Part shown: one piece after another, positions 1-8,789 of the stretch
Layout of the letters: each line of letters starts with the position of its first letter
Numbering within the stretch: the first letter of the stretch is position 1
Origin: a virus
Virus record (IMG/VR): IMGVR_UViG_3300042691_031571
Span: 1-22,678 of that record
Length of the DNA: 22,678 nt
Strand: one strand, 5' to 3'
Translations under genes and position numbers: made by a program
Notes under the pieces: model-generated
Seen by the model: the letters and a program-made list of their open reading frames with translations, nothing else
Databases searched by the model: none
What the model was told of the DNA's origin: nothing

Positions 1-1400
1 AGCGCCGTGTATCCACTCTGCCACCTCGACTGCTGGTTCCCGCTTTGGTCGAGATATATGGTGATAGAGAAAGTGGTTTTTACCTCACCATTAACTGTCA
101 AAACAGGACGCGAATAAAGTGGAATATTTCCAACTTCGACGATTCCAGATTTCATTCTTGGATATACAGAGGAGAAGTTATATTCGGTACCAACTGTGGG
201 CAAGGGAAAATATCTTGCATCTGGAGGAGCCGGAATTGGTTTAGTTCCCTTTTTGGGCGTCACGCGTGTTGGTATTGGTGATTCAGCATCCGTCTGAAGG
301 AACCTCATTCCGACTTCAATCTCTCGTGGTTTGTCCACTTCTGGTGTCGGTTTTCTAAAAGACACCGTTACAGGGTCTGGAGCCCTATCGTTGAAGGAGA
401 CAGAATCAATCAGGTAGTAGCCATTGCTTCCCGGTACATCGCCGATATATGCAGTCATCCCGGGTCTTATTTGTGTGCCATTCTGCCTATCTACAAGAAT
501 TGAACCATCGCCGTATCTGGGGTCGTTGTTGGATACATTTATTGTTGGATAGCCCATCGTGAAGAAATAGCCAGGCGTGCCTTTAAAGACCGCTGGGTAC
601 TGAAGCGGTATATATTTTGCCGGTTTTGTTACAAACTTATTGTTTTTTTTATTCTTTACCTGGATTGTGTCGCCAGTATCCATTCCCCATTTATTCATCA
701 AGTATGTTTCAGAAGCAAAAACTAAATATCCATCAACTTCAAATATTACGAACTTTGCATCAGATGCCATTCGAGTAAGTACGTCCCAGAGGGAATCTGC
801 ATGTTTATCTCCGGTTGCCTTGGTTATAGCTGGTTTCTTTGAAGTCTCTTGCACGTAGGACTTTAAGCCGTACTTTTCCGCGGCAAGTTTAACGAAGTTG
901 CTTCCAGTTCCTTTGATGGTCCCAGGATTCCTATCGCGTTTCATTTGTTGAATTGCCTTAGAAAAGCACTTAACTTGCCAAGTCGGACTCCCTCCAGGGC
1001 CAGGAGAAAACGTGACTGTTGCTATTTCAAAAAGTTGGGATTGTCTAGTTGGGTTCTGATTGTTTGAAAAATCGTCACTAATTTCGTTAAGTGTTCGAGT
1101 CTTGTAAATAACATCTCGACCTATATTGAAATAGTTATTGTAGCCAAACTCCAACCTTCTTGGATGAGTTCCTTCTGGTGTTACTATTCTAGAAAAGTCT
1201 GTGGACATGGTTTCAACAACATCAAAACTCAACTGAGACGCTTCTGACATAGAGTATTCAACAGAAACATTTGTTATTGAATGGTCAATAGTGGCCATTA
1301 TCCCGTCTGATAAAGAGCCAATTAAAATTTCTCCAGCAATATTTTGGTCGTTGCTTGTAAAGCCAGAAATATTTGGTGGGAGGTAAGGGATTACTGCCAT
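1..1400 (-). CDS. Baseplate hub protein (gpD/XkdQ-like), 3' end beyond window
   Basis: I read this frame directly from the minus strand: an ATG at 1400-1398 opens about 466 codons with no stop before the left edge, so the C-terminus is missing. The protein starts MAVIPYLPPNISGF. Around residues 200-235 it has a segment of the kind found in late-control gpD/XkdQ-type tail hubs, where the ring binds the tube tip (SLWDVLTRMASDAKFVIFEV, followed by a short hairpin and YLVFASETYL). The remainder is beta-rich, with a Pro-rich linker near residues 385-400. It follows the 541-aa baseplate-type gene by 12 bases and lies two genes after the tape measure, which is the usual hub position in contractile-tail clusters. 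A weak GGA ribosome-binding sequence precedes the start. The hub role is inferred from position and motif flavour; a generic minor tail protein is the alternative. Confidence 0.7.
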   Translation of the reverse strand, partial: MAVIPYLPPNISGFTSNDQNIAGEILIGSLSDGIMATIDHSITNVSVEYSMSEASQLSFDVVETMSTDFSRIVTPEGTHPRRLEFGYNNYFNIGRDVIYKTRTLNEISDDFSNNQNPTRQSQLFEIATVTFSPGPGGSPTWQVKCFSKAIQQMKRDRNPGTIKGTGSNFVKLAAEKYGLKSYVQETSKKPAITKATGDKHADSLWDVLTRMASDAKFVIFEVDGYLVFASETYLMNKWGMDTGDTIQVKNKKNNKFVTKPAKYIPLQYPAVFKGTPGYFFTMGYPTINVSNNDPRYGDGSILVDRQNGTQIRPGMTAYIGDVPGSNGYYLIDSVSFNDRAPDPVTVSFRKPTPEVDKPREIEVGMRFLQTDAESPIPTRVTPKKGTKPIPAPPDARYFPLPTVGTEYNFSSVYPRMKSGIVEVGNIPLYSRPVLTVNGEVKTTFSITIYLDQSGNQQSRWQSGYTA

Positions 1401-1412
1401 GTTTATATCCGC

Positions 1413-3038
1413 TTATTTGGACTCGTAGCCCTTTACTTCTACAATTTGATTTGCTTGGTCTGTTATGAGTAGGCGCTCTCCATATACTGGTTCTTCACCA
1501 GGTGTGGTCGGTTTTATGGTCTGACCAGGTACGAGTTTTGGCAACGAAATTATATTTATATATTCGATTGGGACTTCTTGAAGCGTTATGTCGCATTGTG
1601 CTCTGTTTATTCCGCCATTTGGAGTTCTCATCATTGATGTTATTGAGAAGTCGGTAATTGCAAACTGAACTCCTGCACCAGATGACATTGAGAATGGGTT
1701 GGCATTGGCCAGAAGTTCATCGAAGCCGTAAAGAATTACTGGATATGGTCTTGCGGCTATATTCCTTAAAACCTCGAGCTTTGAGTCAATTGAAAGCGTT
1801 ATACCGTCATTTGCTGTTTCTCCGAATGCACCGAGTCTGTAGGTTTCATCAGGGATAACAAGGAATTGAAAAGATACCCTCATTAATTTGTAGTTCTTCC
1901 AATCAACAAGTGGTATGCGGCCAGCTCTTTCTATTTCTGTCCATTCAGAGCCGATATTCTGATAATTGATTTGATTTGGTTTCGGTGTGAAAATATGCCG
2001 AGCTGTTAGCGGAGCCTGACCACTGCTTGATTTGTAGTACTGAACCATTTGAGCCCCACCACCCTCAACTTCTCCAGGCTCTATATAACCGAAATTCCCT
2101 CTGACGCGAACTGTTGCACGGATTGTTGTATTCGGTGCCGTGCCAGTCGTCGACGACGTTCCACCACCACCAACGGCAAGAGATGCCTTCCCGCCTGCTT
2201 TGCCCGCTCCTGCGCCTGCAGCTCCTGCGCCTGCCGCTCCACCAACTCCACCAGGTGCAGCACCAACTTTAAAATCAGCATTGCTAATTTGCTCAATCGC
2301 TTGCTCTCTTGTTTTTCCTTGAACCATGAGAGAAAGAATTCTTCCCTCAATTATGGAATCTCGGATTATAAATTGCGTATTTGACTCACCAGAAACGTTT
2401 CTAGAAGTATTCGCATTATTTGCAAAAGTTATATTCGGATTTATTATATGGAATACTTTGTCTACTGGATTCCACCAATATACGAATCCCGTTTCTTCGC
2501 TTAAATTTGCACCACCAACTTTTACCCACACACGTACGTTTTCGGATATGTATGGGTTGGATTTAGAAATCCTCATAGATGGAACTGGAATTGTGTCGTA
2601 CGCAGCAATTGACTCCCATTTAACCAATTGAGAAGAAGCCTTATAGATGTCTCCACCAAATATCTTTGTCTCACCCGGGTTAGACGACAAATATTTTGTA
2701 GGCGCAACGGAAGTTGGATTATTCAGCCTGGAGGCAGGAGCTCCAACATCTTTTTCGGTGACACCAGTGTTTCGTTCATTGTATATTTGTTGTACCAATT
2801 CATCGCCGACTGTGTATTCATATAGGCTCGCAAGGCTAGGGAATGGACGCCAGTATTCTTTGTTGTCAATTCTTGTAAATCCACCACCATTTGGATTTTC
2901 AACTTTTGCTATTTTTGCGTTAGTAACTTTAAAATAGTGGAATATTGGATACCCAGAATAACTTGGAGCAAAGTTGACCTGAACAACAGGAAGATGTCTA
3001 ACTTTTAGATACAAGAGTTTTCCGTTATAAAGAGACAT
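1413..3038 (-). CDS. Baseplate/tail protein between tape measure and hub (541 aa)
   Basis: Its ATG shares one base with the tape-measure stop (TAATG), so the two are probably translationally coupled. Three parts are visible. Residues 1-250 form a beta-rich domain of unknown type. Residues about 256-300 form a Gly/Ala linker of low complexity. Residues about 330-510 form a C-terminal domain with a pattern seen in tail-tube-tip or baseplate adaptors next to the hub: RIPLVDWKNYKLMRVSFQFL, then a helix and FSMSSGAGVQFAITDFSITS, ending in ITLQEVP. In PBSX-like and other myoviruses this slot (XkdP position) carries the protein that joins tube and hub, often with a LysM domain; I cannot see a LysM motif here. 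Function is therefore inferred mainly from position. Confidence 0.6.
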   Translation of the reverse strand: MSLYNGKLLYLKVRHLPVVQVNFAPSYSGYPIFHYFKVTNAKIAKVENPNGGGFTRIDNKEYWRPFPSLASLYEYTVGDELVQQIYNERNTGVTEKDVGAPASRLNNPTSVAPTKYLSSNPGETKIFGGDIYKASSQLVKWESIAAYDTIPVPSMRISKSNPYISENVRVWVKVGGANLSEETGFVYWWNPVDKVFHIINPNITFANNANTSRNVSGESNTQFIIRDSIIEGRILSLMVQGKTREQAIEQISNADFKVGAAPGGVGGAAGAGAAGAGAGKAGGKASLAVGGGGTSSTTGTAPNTTIRATVRVRGNFGYIEPGEVEGGGAQMVQYYKSSSGQAPLTARHIFTPKPNQINYQNIGSEWTEIERAGRIPLVDWKNYKLMRVSFQFLVIPDETYRLGAFGETANDGITLSIDSKLEVLRNIAARPYPVILYGFDELLANANPFSMSSGAGVQFAITDFSITSMMRTPNGGINRAQCDITLQEVPIEYINIISLPKLVPGQTIKPTTPGEEPVYGERLLITDQANQIVEVKGYESK

Positions 3039-6000
3039 TATCTACGCTGCTCCTTATTACGGTTGCGCTCATCGATTTTTTGTATAACCGCGTTAGCTAT
3101 TGCCTCTGGTGATTGGCCAGGAGCGGCATTGATGGTTATGTTATTCGTATTGCTGGCAGGCGTAGCTGCACCAACCATTGCTGGAGCACGATACATAGAC
3201 GGGGTTGATGTATCCCCGAACGGACCAGGACCAGGGACCACATGGAGATGACGAGAACCGCCGCGACCATGGAACTCTGCAAACCCACCGTTTGCATGGA
3301 CGAGTCGCGAGTATGCACCGAGGTTCTGTCCTGTTAAGTCGTAGGCGCGTCCAGTGGCATGGTCGGAGCTTGGGGAGCCAAGTGCGACAGTCCTGTATGC
3401 AGATGTAATATTTCTACTTCCTGTCAACTGTGAATTCATTGCGGCATGTCGCGCCATTGTTTGTGACAGTCTTGACGACGTAGAGTCGCCAATGCCATTT
3501 CCACGAGGGCTGGAAGTATCTTGGCCCATTATCTCTTTCATGGCATCTTTAGACCACCACTCTGGTTTTCCGCCGTCACCGCCGAAGAATTCTTGAGTGA
3601 ATTTCTTGTACTCATCGACGGCTGTCTTGAAGTTTTCTGAAGCATCAGTCAAGTCTGTTAACTTGTCGAGCTCGTCATTATTAACTTTTTCTAGAGCCGC
3701 GTAGTCAATTCCGAGGGTCTTGAGGTACCCCTCCATGCCCATTCCACCAGCTTTACGTTCTGCAGCGTCACCAGTTCCACCCATCGTTGGAATTGCGCCC
3801 TGCTGCAACATTTGCAATTGAGCCATTAGTTCTTGGTCTGAAAGTTTGGAAAGAGAAGCTTTTATAGCACCAACATCTGCTACCTTGCCTGATTTACCAA
3901 TTAGCCCTGCAAGCTGTGTTGCTCCTGTATCTATCAATCCGCTCTTAGAGGTTTTAAGAAACTCTTGGAACATTGGATTGTCTGCGAATAGTGCTTCCTG
4001 GCCCTCTAGGGCGCCACCAGTTTGGAAAGCAGTTCCACCTTTGCCGTACAGACCGGAAATTGCTTCGAATGCCTTCAGCGAATCGCCCCCATACAACGCT
4101 GTAAAGTCTGCACCTAGACCTGACATGTAGGTCAGCATCTCTTCGCTGTCTGGCTTCAGAAGCCCTGCTTGAGCCTTATCTGCAATAGCCCTTGTCTTTT
4201 CATTTATTGCATATTCAGCTTTTTTCTTTTTGATAGCTGTATCAAATACTTTTGATGCACCGAGCAAAACATCCTGGTTTGCTGCCTGCATTTCAGCTGC
4301 TGTGCGAACCATGTTTATACCAAGCTTTGTAACCATGTCGTCAAACTTGATTGTGGCGTCGTATAGGTTTACGCCCATCTCCTTGGCAAGCGCTTCAAGT
4401 TCTGGACGAGACTTACCGCTCATTTTTTCAAGGGTGTCAAGACGCTTTGCGTTAACATCGTCGAGCTGAGTAAATGCTTCTCCGCGTTCTTCGATTTGTT
4501 TCACGAACTCTTTAACGCTGTTTTCTGGGTCTTTGAGTGCTTTTTTAAGCTCATCTTCGGTCATTTTCATACCGTACAGCGCTTGATTCTTGAATAGGTC
4601 GTTCAAGAAATCTTCATTTCTGTTGGTTCGTGCAGTCTTCACGTCCATTCCAATAAGACCTTTTGCCAAACCCATACCAGGAATTTTATTTAGCATTCCG
4701 CCACCAGGTATTTTGGACATAAGATTTCCAACAAAATCTGGGGTCAATGCGCTAAGCGTCCTAGTTGTAAGTGCTACCGGATTAATCGCGCGTGTAATAT
4801 TTCTATTAAGCACATCGGTAGCAGCTTCTCCGGCTCGTGTTTCTTGCCCAGCAGCAGCTTTATCGCTAAGTGGCTTCATCTTTGAGATGAACTCAGCCCC
4901 AACATTTTCAAGAGAACCTGCCCGACCTGCTGTATTTTGTCCTGCCGCTACAGCCCTCATGTTGTCCGTGAATTGTTCAGAACGTCCAGTCATAATTCCG
5001 GTAAGTACCGAACCAACTGCACTCTTGATTGAAGCACGAGCTTCTTTCGCGCGTTGTTTTACTTCATTAACTCCACCCATGATTCCGCCAGCAAGAAGAC
5101 CAAGGCCAGCACCCACGGCGACACCCATCGGACCAAAGAATGCACCAATCGCTGCACCGCCTGCTGCTCCAGCAAGAGCACCTTTACCTGCGCCTCGAGC
5201 TTTCATTGCAGAACCAACACCCGCAACAGCAAGACCAGCCATTGGGTTGAATGCTCCAATTGTTCCACCTAAGGCCAGTGCGCCCTTCATTTCTTCTGGG
5301 GCATACTGGCTCAAAGTACCGAGAGCCATTGCGGTTCCCATTTTTGCAGTCATGGAGTTATTTATGCCTTGCTTGCCAAGTTTCTCGTTACCGAAAAGGC
5401 CAGCACCAAATCTTGTTTCAGAACGGTTATAACGCACTCTCTGTCTGAATCCCTTAAACCCACCGCCAGGACCAGGTTTAGCAAAATCACTTGTACCCAA
5501 TGGACCTGTTGCCGGCATCATCATTCGAGAGTAGAAACTAGGAGATGCGGTGGCTCCGCTACCGGCATACGCACCAGCAGCGCGTGGTGCAGAAGCGGTA
5601 ATCGCAGCATTTTGCTGCCTCATATAATCACTAGCACTCATTCCGCCTCTAGCAGAAGCGGGCATGGCCAATGCCTGTTGATATGTCATTGGCTGTCTTG
5701 CTGAAGAAAACGCAGAAGGTCCACCAGTTGGGGGTGTGGTCCCAACTACCGGCGCTCCTGGAGCTCTTGGACCACCGATACCAGGACCACCAACATTTAC
5801 GCTCTGCGCGGTCACGTTCATCGTCTGAGTATTCTTTGGAACAGTAGCGAGAAATCCACCTTTATTCGCCGATAGCGCTCTTCCTCCAAGATACATTCCA
5901 AGAACTGGCAACAATGCCGTAAACATGTTTCCCTTGGAACCGAGAGTCATTAATCCGCTAAACACATTGAATATTTGCTTTACGCCACTGAGTACATCAT

Positions 6001-7456
6001 TTATCAGGGGGAGTGCAGAAAAAAATGCTTCCTTCAGTTTCATGCTGAAGTCAGATATAGCAGAAATTATTTCCCCTATGCGAGTTCCGAACTCGAGAAC
6101 TTCACCCCTATTTTCCTGAAGCAAATCATTAAATTGGTAAAAGTTTTTTGTTCCGCCTTTTAATGCTTCCCAAATTGGTTTGAATGCAGACTCAAGGACG
6201 CGCGCACCCTCGATAAACGGACGCATCGCTTCAACCATTCGACGCCATCCAGACTGAAAGCTTCCCCACCAACCACCTAGTCTGTCGCCCATCCCTTGCG
6301 CCATTGGAAGATATTTTTGAATGAGATTAACCATGCCCGAACTAATTTTGTCAACAGCAGATACAAGACCATCCATGAATGTTCCGGCACCAAACTCAGA
6401 CGTAACAGCCGTTAGTGCTTGAAGGTCTCGCTGGATAATTTTGAATATTTTTTGCATTGCAACTTTTGCTGGTTCAAGAAATGTCAAACCAAAGTCAGCG
6501 AATTGACCTTTTACGAGATTGAAGAATGTTTTAATCTGACCGATGAGTGTTTGGTTTACGGCATCAAACTGACCAGCAACACCACCAATTTTTGCCAACT
6601 CTCCAGACATAATGAGTTGCTTAAGTTGGTCTTTGGTTTTTACGTTAGCTTTCTTGAGTGCTTCCTGCATCTCGGGTCCAACCGCTTTTGCTGCAGCAGT
6701 GACGTCTGCAAGACTCTTTTTCTTATCAGAAAGAGCTGCAATTACTGCTCCGACTTTTTCTGCAGCAGCACCTGGGTCTTGACCAGCAGAACCAAAATCC
6801 ATGAGAGCTTTGAACAATCCAGTTGAAGCATTGATTTGCGGAGTTGTCATTGTCTTCGACATCGTTGCGTAAGCCTTGTTCAGATTTGCAACACCAAGTC
6901 CAGCGAGACTGGCATCCATTTGAAGTGCGCGCATAGCAACCCGTGCTTGACTTAAACCACTTCCAAATTCCTTCGCACCTTTACCGCGATATGCGTACAT
7001 GGCAGCCTGTTGTTCACGGACCGCAGCAGCCGCGGTGCCTAGAGCGATGGCCGCGGCAGCAGCACCACCTGCCAAAACCTGCATTGCCCCTGAATATGCC
7101 TTTGCCAATCCTTTTCCGACAAGAAATGCAGCATGAATACCCAGCATCGCTGCACCCATGAGGGCCATTTCTGCAACAACGCCTTTGATTGACATGGTTA
7201 CAAATTTCTTTAAGGTATTGCCAAACATCTTGGCACCCTTATCCATGAAGTCAAAATGGCGTTTCATTTTGGCAGCGCCACTGCCGAATTGATTCATGCG
7301 GGTAGCAGACTGTGCTAGGTAACTATTGACATCACCACGCCCAGAGCTGAACTTGCCAGCCTCACGCTTAAGACGTTTTACGGCCTGCGTTGTCTTTTCA
7401 ATTGCTGTAGTCCTTGCGTCTACATCAATTTTTATGACGATTCTCTCGTCTGCCAT
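3038..7456 (-). CDS. Tail tape measure protein with C-terminal M15-peptidase-like domain
   Basis: This 1472-residue protein is the longest gene in the window and sits right after the frameshifted chaperone, the normal tape-measure position; its length sets tail length. The N-terminus is Lys/Arg-rich and helical. Residues about 90-145 are strongly hydrophobic, and residues about 722-797 form a long Gly/Ala zipper with membrane-inserting character. Long helical stretches lie between. Near the C-terminus (about 1352-1409) is an M15-type zinc peptidase signature: SxHxxGxAxD (S1364, H1366, G1369, A1371, D1373), followed by a Gly-rich turn and an HxH pair at 1403/1405. This domain could cut peptidoglycan cross-links during DNA entry. 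The catalytic Glu expected three residues before the last zinc ligand is not evident, so activity is uncertain. A GGAG/GAAGG sequence precedes the ATG. Confidence 0.9.
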   Translation of the reverse strand: MADERIVIKIDVDARTTAIEKTTQAVKRLKREAGKFSSGRGDVNSYLAQSATRMNQFGSGAAKMKRHFDFMDKGAKMFGNTLKKFVTMSIKGVVAEMALMGAAMLGIHAAFLVGKGLAKAYSGAMQVLAGGAAAAAIALGTAAAAVREQQAAMYAYRGKGAKEFGSGLSQARVAMRALQMDASLAGLGVANLNKAYATMSKTMTTPQINASTGLFKALMDFGSAGQDPGAAAEKVGAVIAALSDKKKSLADVTAAAKAVGPEMQEALKKANVKTKDQLKQLIMSGELAKIGGVAGQFDAVNQTLIGQIKTFFNLVKGQFADFGLTFLEPAKVAMQKIFKIIQRDLQALTAVTSEFGAGTFMDGLVSAVDKISSGMVNLIQKYLPMAQGMGDRLGGWWGSFQSGWRRMVEAMRPFIEGARVLESAFKPIWEALKGGTKNFYQFNDLLQENRGEVLEFGTRIGEIISAISDFSMKLKEAFFSALPLINDVLSGVKQIFNVFSGLMTLGSKGNMFTALLPVLGMYLGGRALSANKGGFLATVPKNTQTMNVTAQSVNVGGPGIGGPRAPGAPVVGTTPPTGGPSAFSSARQPMTYQQALAMPASARGGMSASDYMRQQNAAITASAPRAAGAYAGSGATASPSFYSRMMMPATGPLGTSDFAKPGPGGGFKGFRQRVRYNRSETRFGAGLFGNEKLGKQGINNSMTAKMGTAMALGTLSQYAPEEMKGALALGGTIGAFNPMAGLAVAGVGSAMKARGAGKGALAGAAGGAAIGAFFGPMGVAVGAGLGLLAGGIMGGVNEVKQRAKEARASIKSAVGSVLTGIMTGRSEQFTDNMRAVAAGQNTAGRAGSLENVGAEFISKMKPLSDKAAAGQETRAGEAATDVLNRNITRAINPVALTTRTLSALTPDFVGNLMSKIPGGGMLNKIPGMGLAKGLIGMDVKTARTNRNEDFLNDLFKNQALYGMKMTEDELKKALKDPENSVKEFVKQIEERGEAFTQLDDVNAKRLDTLEKMSGKSRPELEALAKEMGVNLYDATIKFDDMVTKLGINMVRTAAEMQAANQDVLLGASKVFDTAIKKKKAEYAINEKTRAIADKAQAGLLKPDSEEMLTYMSGLGADFTALYGGDSLKAFEAISGLYGKGGTAFQTGGALEGQEALFADNPMFQEFLKTSKSGLIDTGATQLAGLIGKSGKVADVGAIKASLSKLSDQELMAQLQMLQQGAIPTMGGTGDAAERKAGGMGMEGYLKTLGIDYAALEKVNNDELDKLTDLTDASENFKTAVDEYKKFTQEFFGGDGGKPEWWSKDAMKEIMGQDTSSPRGNGIGDSTSSRLSQTMARHAAMNSQLTGSRNITSAYRTVALGSPSSDHATGRAYDLTGQNLGAYSRLVHANGGFAEFHGRGGSRHLHVVPGPGPFGDTSTPSMYRAPAMVGAATPASNTNNITINAAPGQSPEAIANAVIQKIDERNRNKEQRR

Positions 7457-7516
7457 ACCTTCACTACTCCATGATTTTTAAGTCACGTGAGTGTAAAAGC
7501 GGCCGAGCTATGCAGC

Positions 7517-8238
7517 TCAGGGCTGCTGAGTCTTCGACTTTCGCTCTTGCTCTTCGCGGTCGTTCGCTATAACTTTAGCACAGGCAAGCCTTATGAACCA
7601 GTCAGTCTCGTCGGAGTCGAGGAGCCGGAGTGGGTCCGTACCAAACAGCTCGCCCAGTCTGGCGGCTGTTTTAATGTCGGGCTCGTCAACTAGTTCGTCG
7701 AAGAGCCCCTCGTAGGGTCGACAGCGTCTACCGTATCCGAGAATCCTGCGGCATCAAGAATTGCAAGAGCAGCAGCCTCTACGTGTGGGTCAACACCAAA
7801 GAATGCACGAACGCAATCTGGAAGTGGGCGACTTGTTTCGGTCATTTCAAGCATTAACGGAGAGGCAAAAGTAATTTCATTGCCATTATCGTCGAATACT
7901 TCTTCGCCGTCAATTTCAATACCGACTGTTGTGTGTCCGATAACCATGCATGCAAACTTGGTTGCATCTAGACCGTTTCTTGAATCCTCACCAGCTTGCT
8001 TGCGCCAGTTGCGCATCTGATTCTGGGTGATGTTTGGGCTAATTCGCACATGAACGCCAGGACGTTCTGGCACCTCAAGAAGCACGACTGCGCGTTCAAC
8101 TTTTTTGGTCACAACTTCACGCAATCGTGAAAGTGCTGTGTCTGACTTCGACGCTGTCGGCTCGCTTTTTGCCTGCTTGGCTTTTGGCGCCGGGGTAGAA
8201 GGGGTATCGTCTGTGCTGTAAAGGCTGTTGTCGCTCAT
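7517..8238 (-). CDS. Tail assembly chaperone, long form by -1 frameshift (gpGT-like, 240 aa)
   Basis: The short frame (7690-8238) stops shortly after a GGGGC run. In the -1 frame an open extension runs from 7705 to a TGA at 7519-7517. Slipping at GGC to GGG (minus-strand AGGGGC, 7710-7705) joins 178 upstream codons to 62 more. The extension begins LFDELVDEPDIKTAARLGEL, carries a TDWFIRLA helix and ends in a charged EEQERK tail, which is the character of gpT-type extensions that recruit the tape measure. Frameshifted chaperones just before the tape measure are conserved in lambda, P2 and many actinophages. The exact slip site is inferred; CCT to CCC at the preceding CCCT is an alternative, because AGG to GAG repairing at GGGGC is poor. 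Confidence 0.75.
7690..8238 (-). CDS. Tail assembly chaperone, short form (gpG-like, 182 aa)
   Basis: This is the zero-frame product between tail tube and tape measure. The N-terminal 40 residues are Ser/Thr/Ala/Lys-rich and probably disordered. The middle has a compact alpha/beta segment (RVVLLEVPERPGV-type strand, then a helix ending in MRNWRKQAG). The C-terminus has FASPLMLEMTETSRPLPDCV and an acidic helix. It probably coats the tape measure during tail assembly and is absent from virions, as known for lambda gpG-type proteins. No strong Shine-Dalgarno is seen: the only candidate AGG lies within the arm of an inverted repeat (8242-8297), so translation may be limited. The family is called from position plus the frameshift, since sequence similarity in this family is low. 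Confidence 0.75.
   Translation of the reverse strand: MSDNSLYSTDDTPSTPAPKAKQAKSEPTASKSDTALSRLREVVTKKVERAVVLLEVPERPGVHVRISPNITQNQMRNWRKQAGEDSRNGLDATKFACMVIGHTTVGIEIDGEEVFDDNGNEITFASPLMLEMTETSRPLPDCVRAFFGVDPHVEAAALAILDAAGFSDTVDAVDPTRGSSTN
7705..7710 (-). other. Probable -1 programmed frameshift site in the tail chaperone
   Basis: The minus strand reads AGG GGC in the zero frame, with the -1 frame GAG GGG CTC open for 62 further codons. GGC to GGG preserves the first two codon positions; the P-site codon repairs poorly, so this is not a textbook XXXYYYZ heptamer. CCT to CCC in CCCT, two codons upstream, is a second candidate. Small hairpins lie downstream (stem CTCAG/CTGAG at 7517-7531), but they are far from the site and may be unrelated. 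Confidence 0.5.
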
Positions 8239-8241
8239 ATG

Positions 8242-8297
8242 GAAAAACCTAGCACAGGCCAGCCACTAATAGTGGAAGTACTGCGTCTAGGTTTTTC
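8242..8297 (-). promoter_or_regulatory. Nested inverted repeat between tail tube and chaperone (attenuator-like)
   Basis: An 11-base perfect inverted repeat (GAAAAACCTAG at 8242-8252, CTAGGTTTTTC at 8287-8297) encloses a second palindrome, CCACTAATAGTGG, near 8263-8275. Read leftward, the last arm ends in a run of five T, so the element resembles a partial intrinsic terminator that could lower chaperone and tape-measure expression relative to sheath and tube. The arm also covers the only Shine-Dalgarno-like AGG before the chaperone ATG at 8238, so translational control is another possibility. The read is symmetric and could act on either strand. Confidence 0.55.
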
Positions 8298-8301
8298 TAG
8301 A

Positions 8302-8775
8302 TTATGAAGTTGGTGACTCTACGTCCTGGATTGCGAATGTCATCGCAAATGTTGCAGGAGCGCCCGATGATGAGTCGCCGTCTGGCTCGGTGATACCGAC
8401 AAGGAGGGCCTTGTAATACACGCGGTCAGTGCCAGGAACTGCTAGGTCACAGTCATAAACCTGGATTGTCAAGTCGTACTCTGCACGACCAACAAGCGGG
8501 CGGAGACGAGCAATCTTCTCTGCAATTCCAGTTCCGAGGTCGCTAGCTACTCTGTCTGAGTCGTAGTGAGCCGTCAAAGTAACGTCACCGATTTCCGATG
8601 GAGCACAGAGTACTGTTGGACGGAGTTTGCCGCCTTCGTAAATCTTCTCCACTGAAGCGGTGATTTCGCCGCCAGAAACCTGAGCGAACTTGAAGTTCGT
8701 CCACTTTGGATGGCTCTGGTTGACGGGCACAATACTTCCGAGTACCTGCCTCTGAGAAACCTTTGTATTTGGCAT
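8302..8775 (-). CDS. Tail tube protein (157 aa)
   Basis: This small beta-rich protein lies directly downstream of the sheath, the fixed sheath-tube order of contractile tails. Tube subunits stack into hexameric rings inside the sheath and form the DNA channel. Visible features are an N-terminal loop (MPNTKVSQRQVLG), strands such as FAQVSGGEITASVEKIYEGG and a central GDVTLTAHYDS strand. A C-terminal strand (APATFAMTFAIQDV) is typical of the FII/gp19/XkdM-like fold. Length suits the family. A strong Shine-Dalgarno (GGAGG, about 8 bases before ATG) overlaps the sheath stop region, consistent with high expression. Confidence 0.8.
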   Translation of the reverse strand: MPNTKVSQRQVLGSIVPVNQSHPKWTNFKFAQVSGGEITASVEKIYEGGKLRPTVLCAPSEIGDVTLTAHYDSDRVASDLGTGIAEKIARLRPLVGRAEYDLTIQVYDCDLAVPGTDRVYYKALLVGITEPDGDSSSGAPATFAMTFAIQDVESPTS

Positions 8776-8789
8776 GCTTTATTCCTCCG

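Noticed and set aside
4590-5432. Long plus-strand frame opposite the tape measure
   Set aside because: It is the antisense shadow of Gly/Ala-rich tape-measure codons and has no phage-like content or ribosome site.
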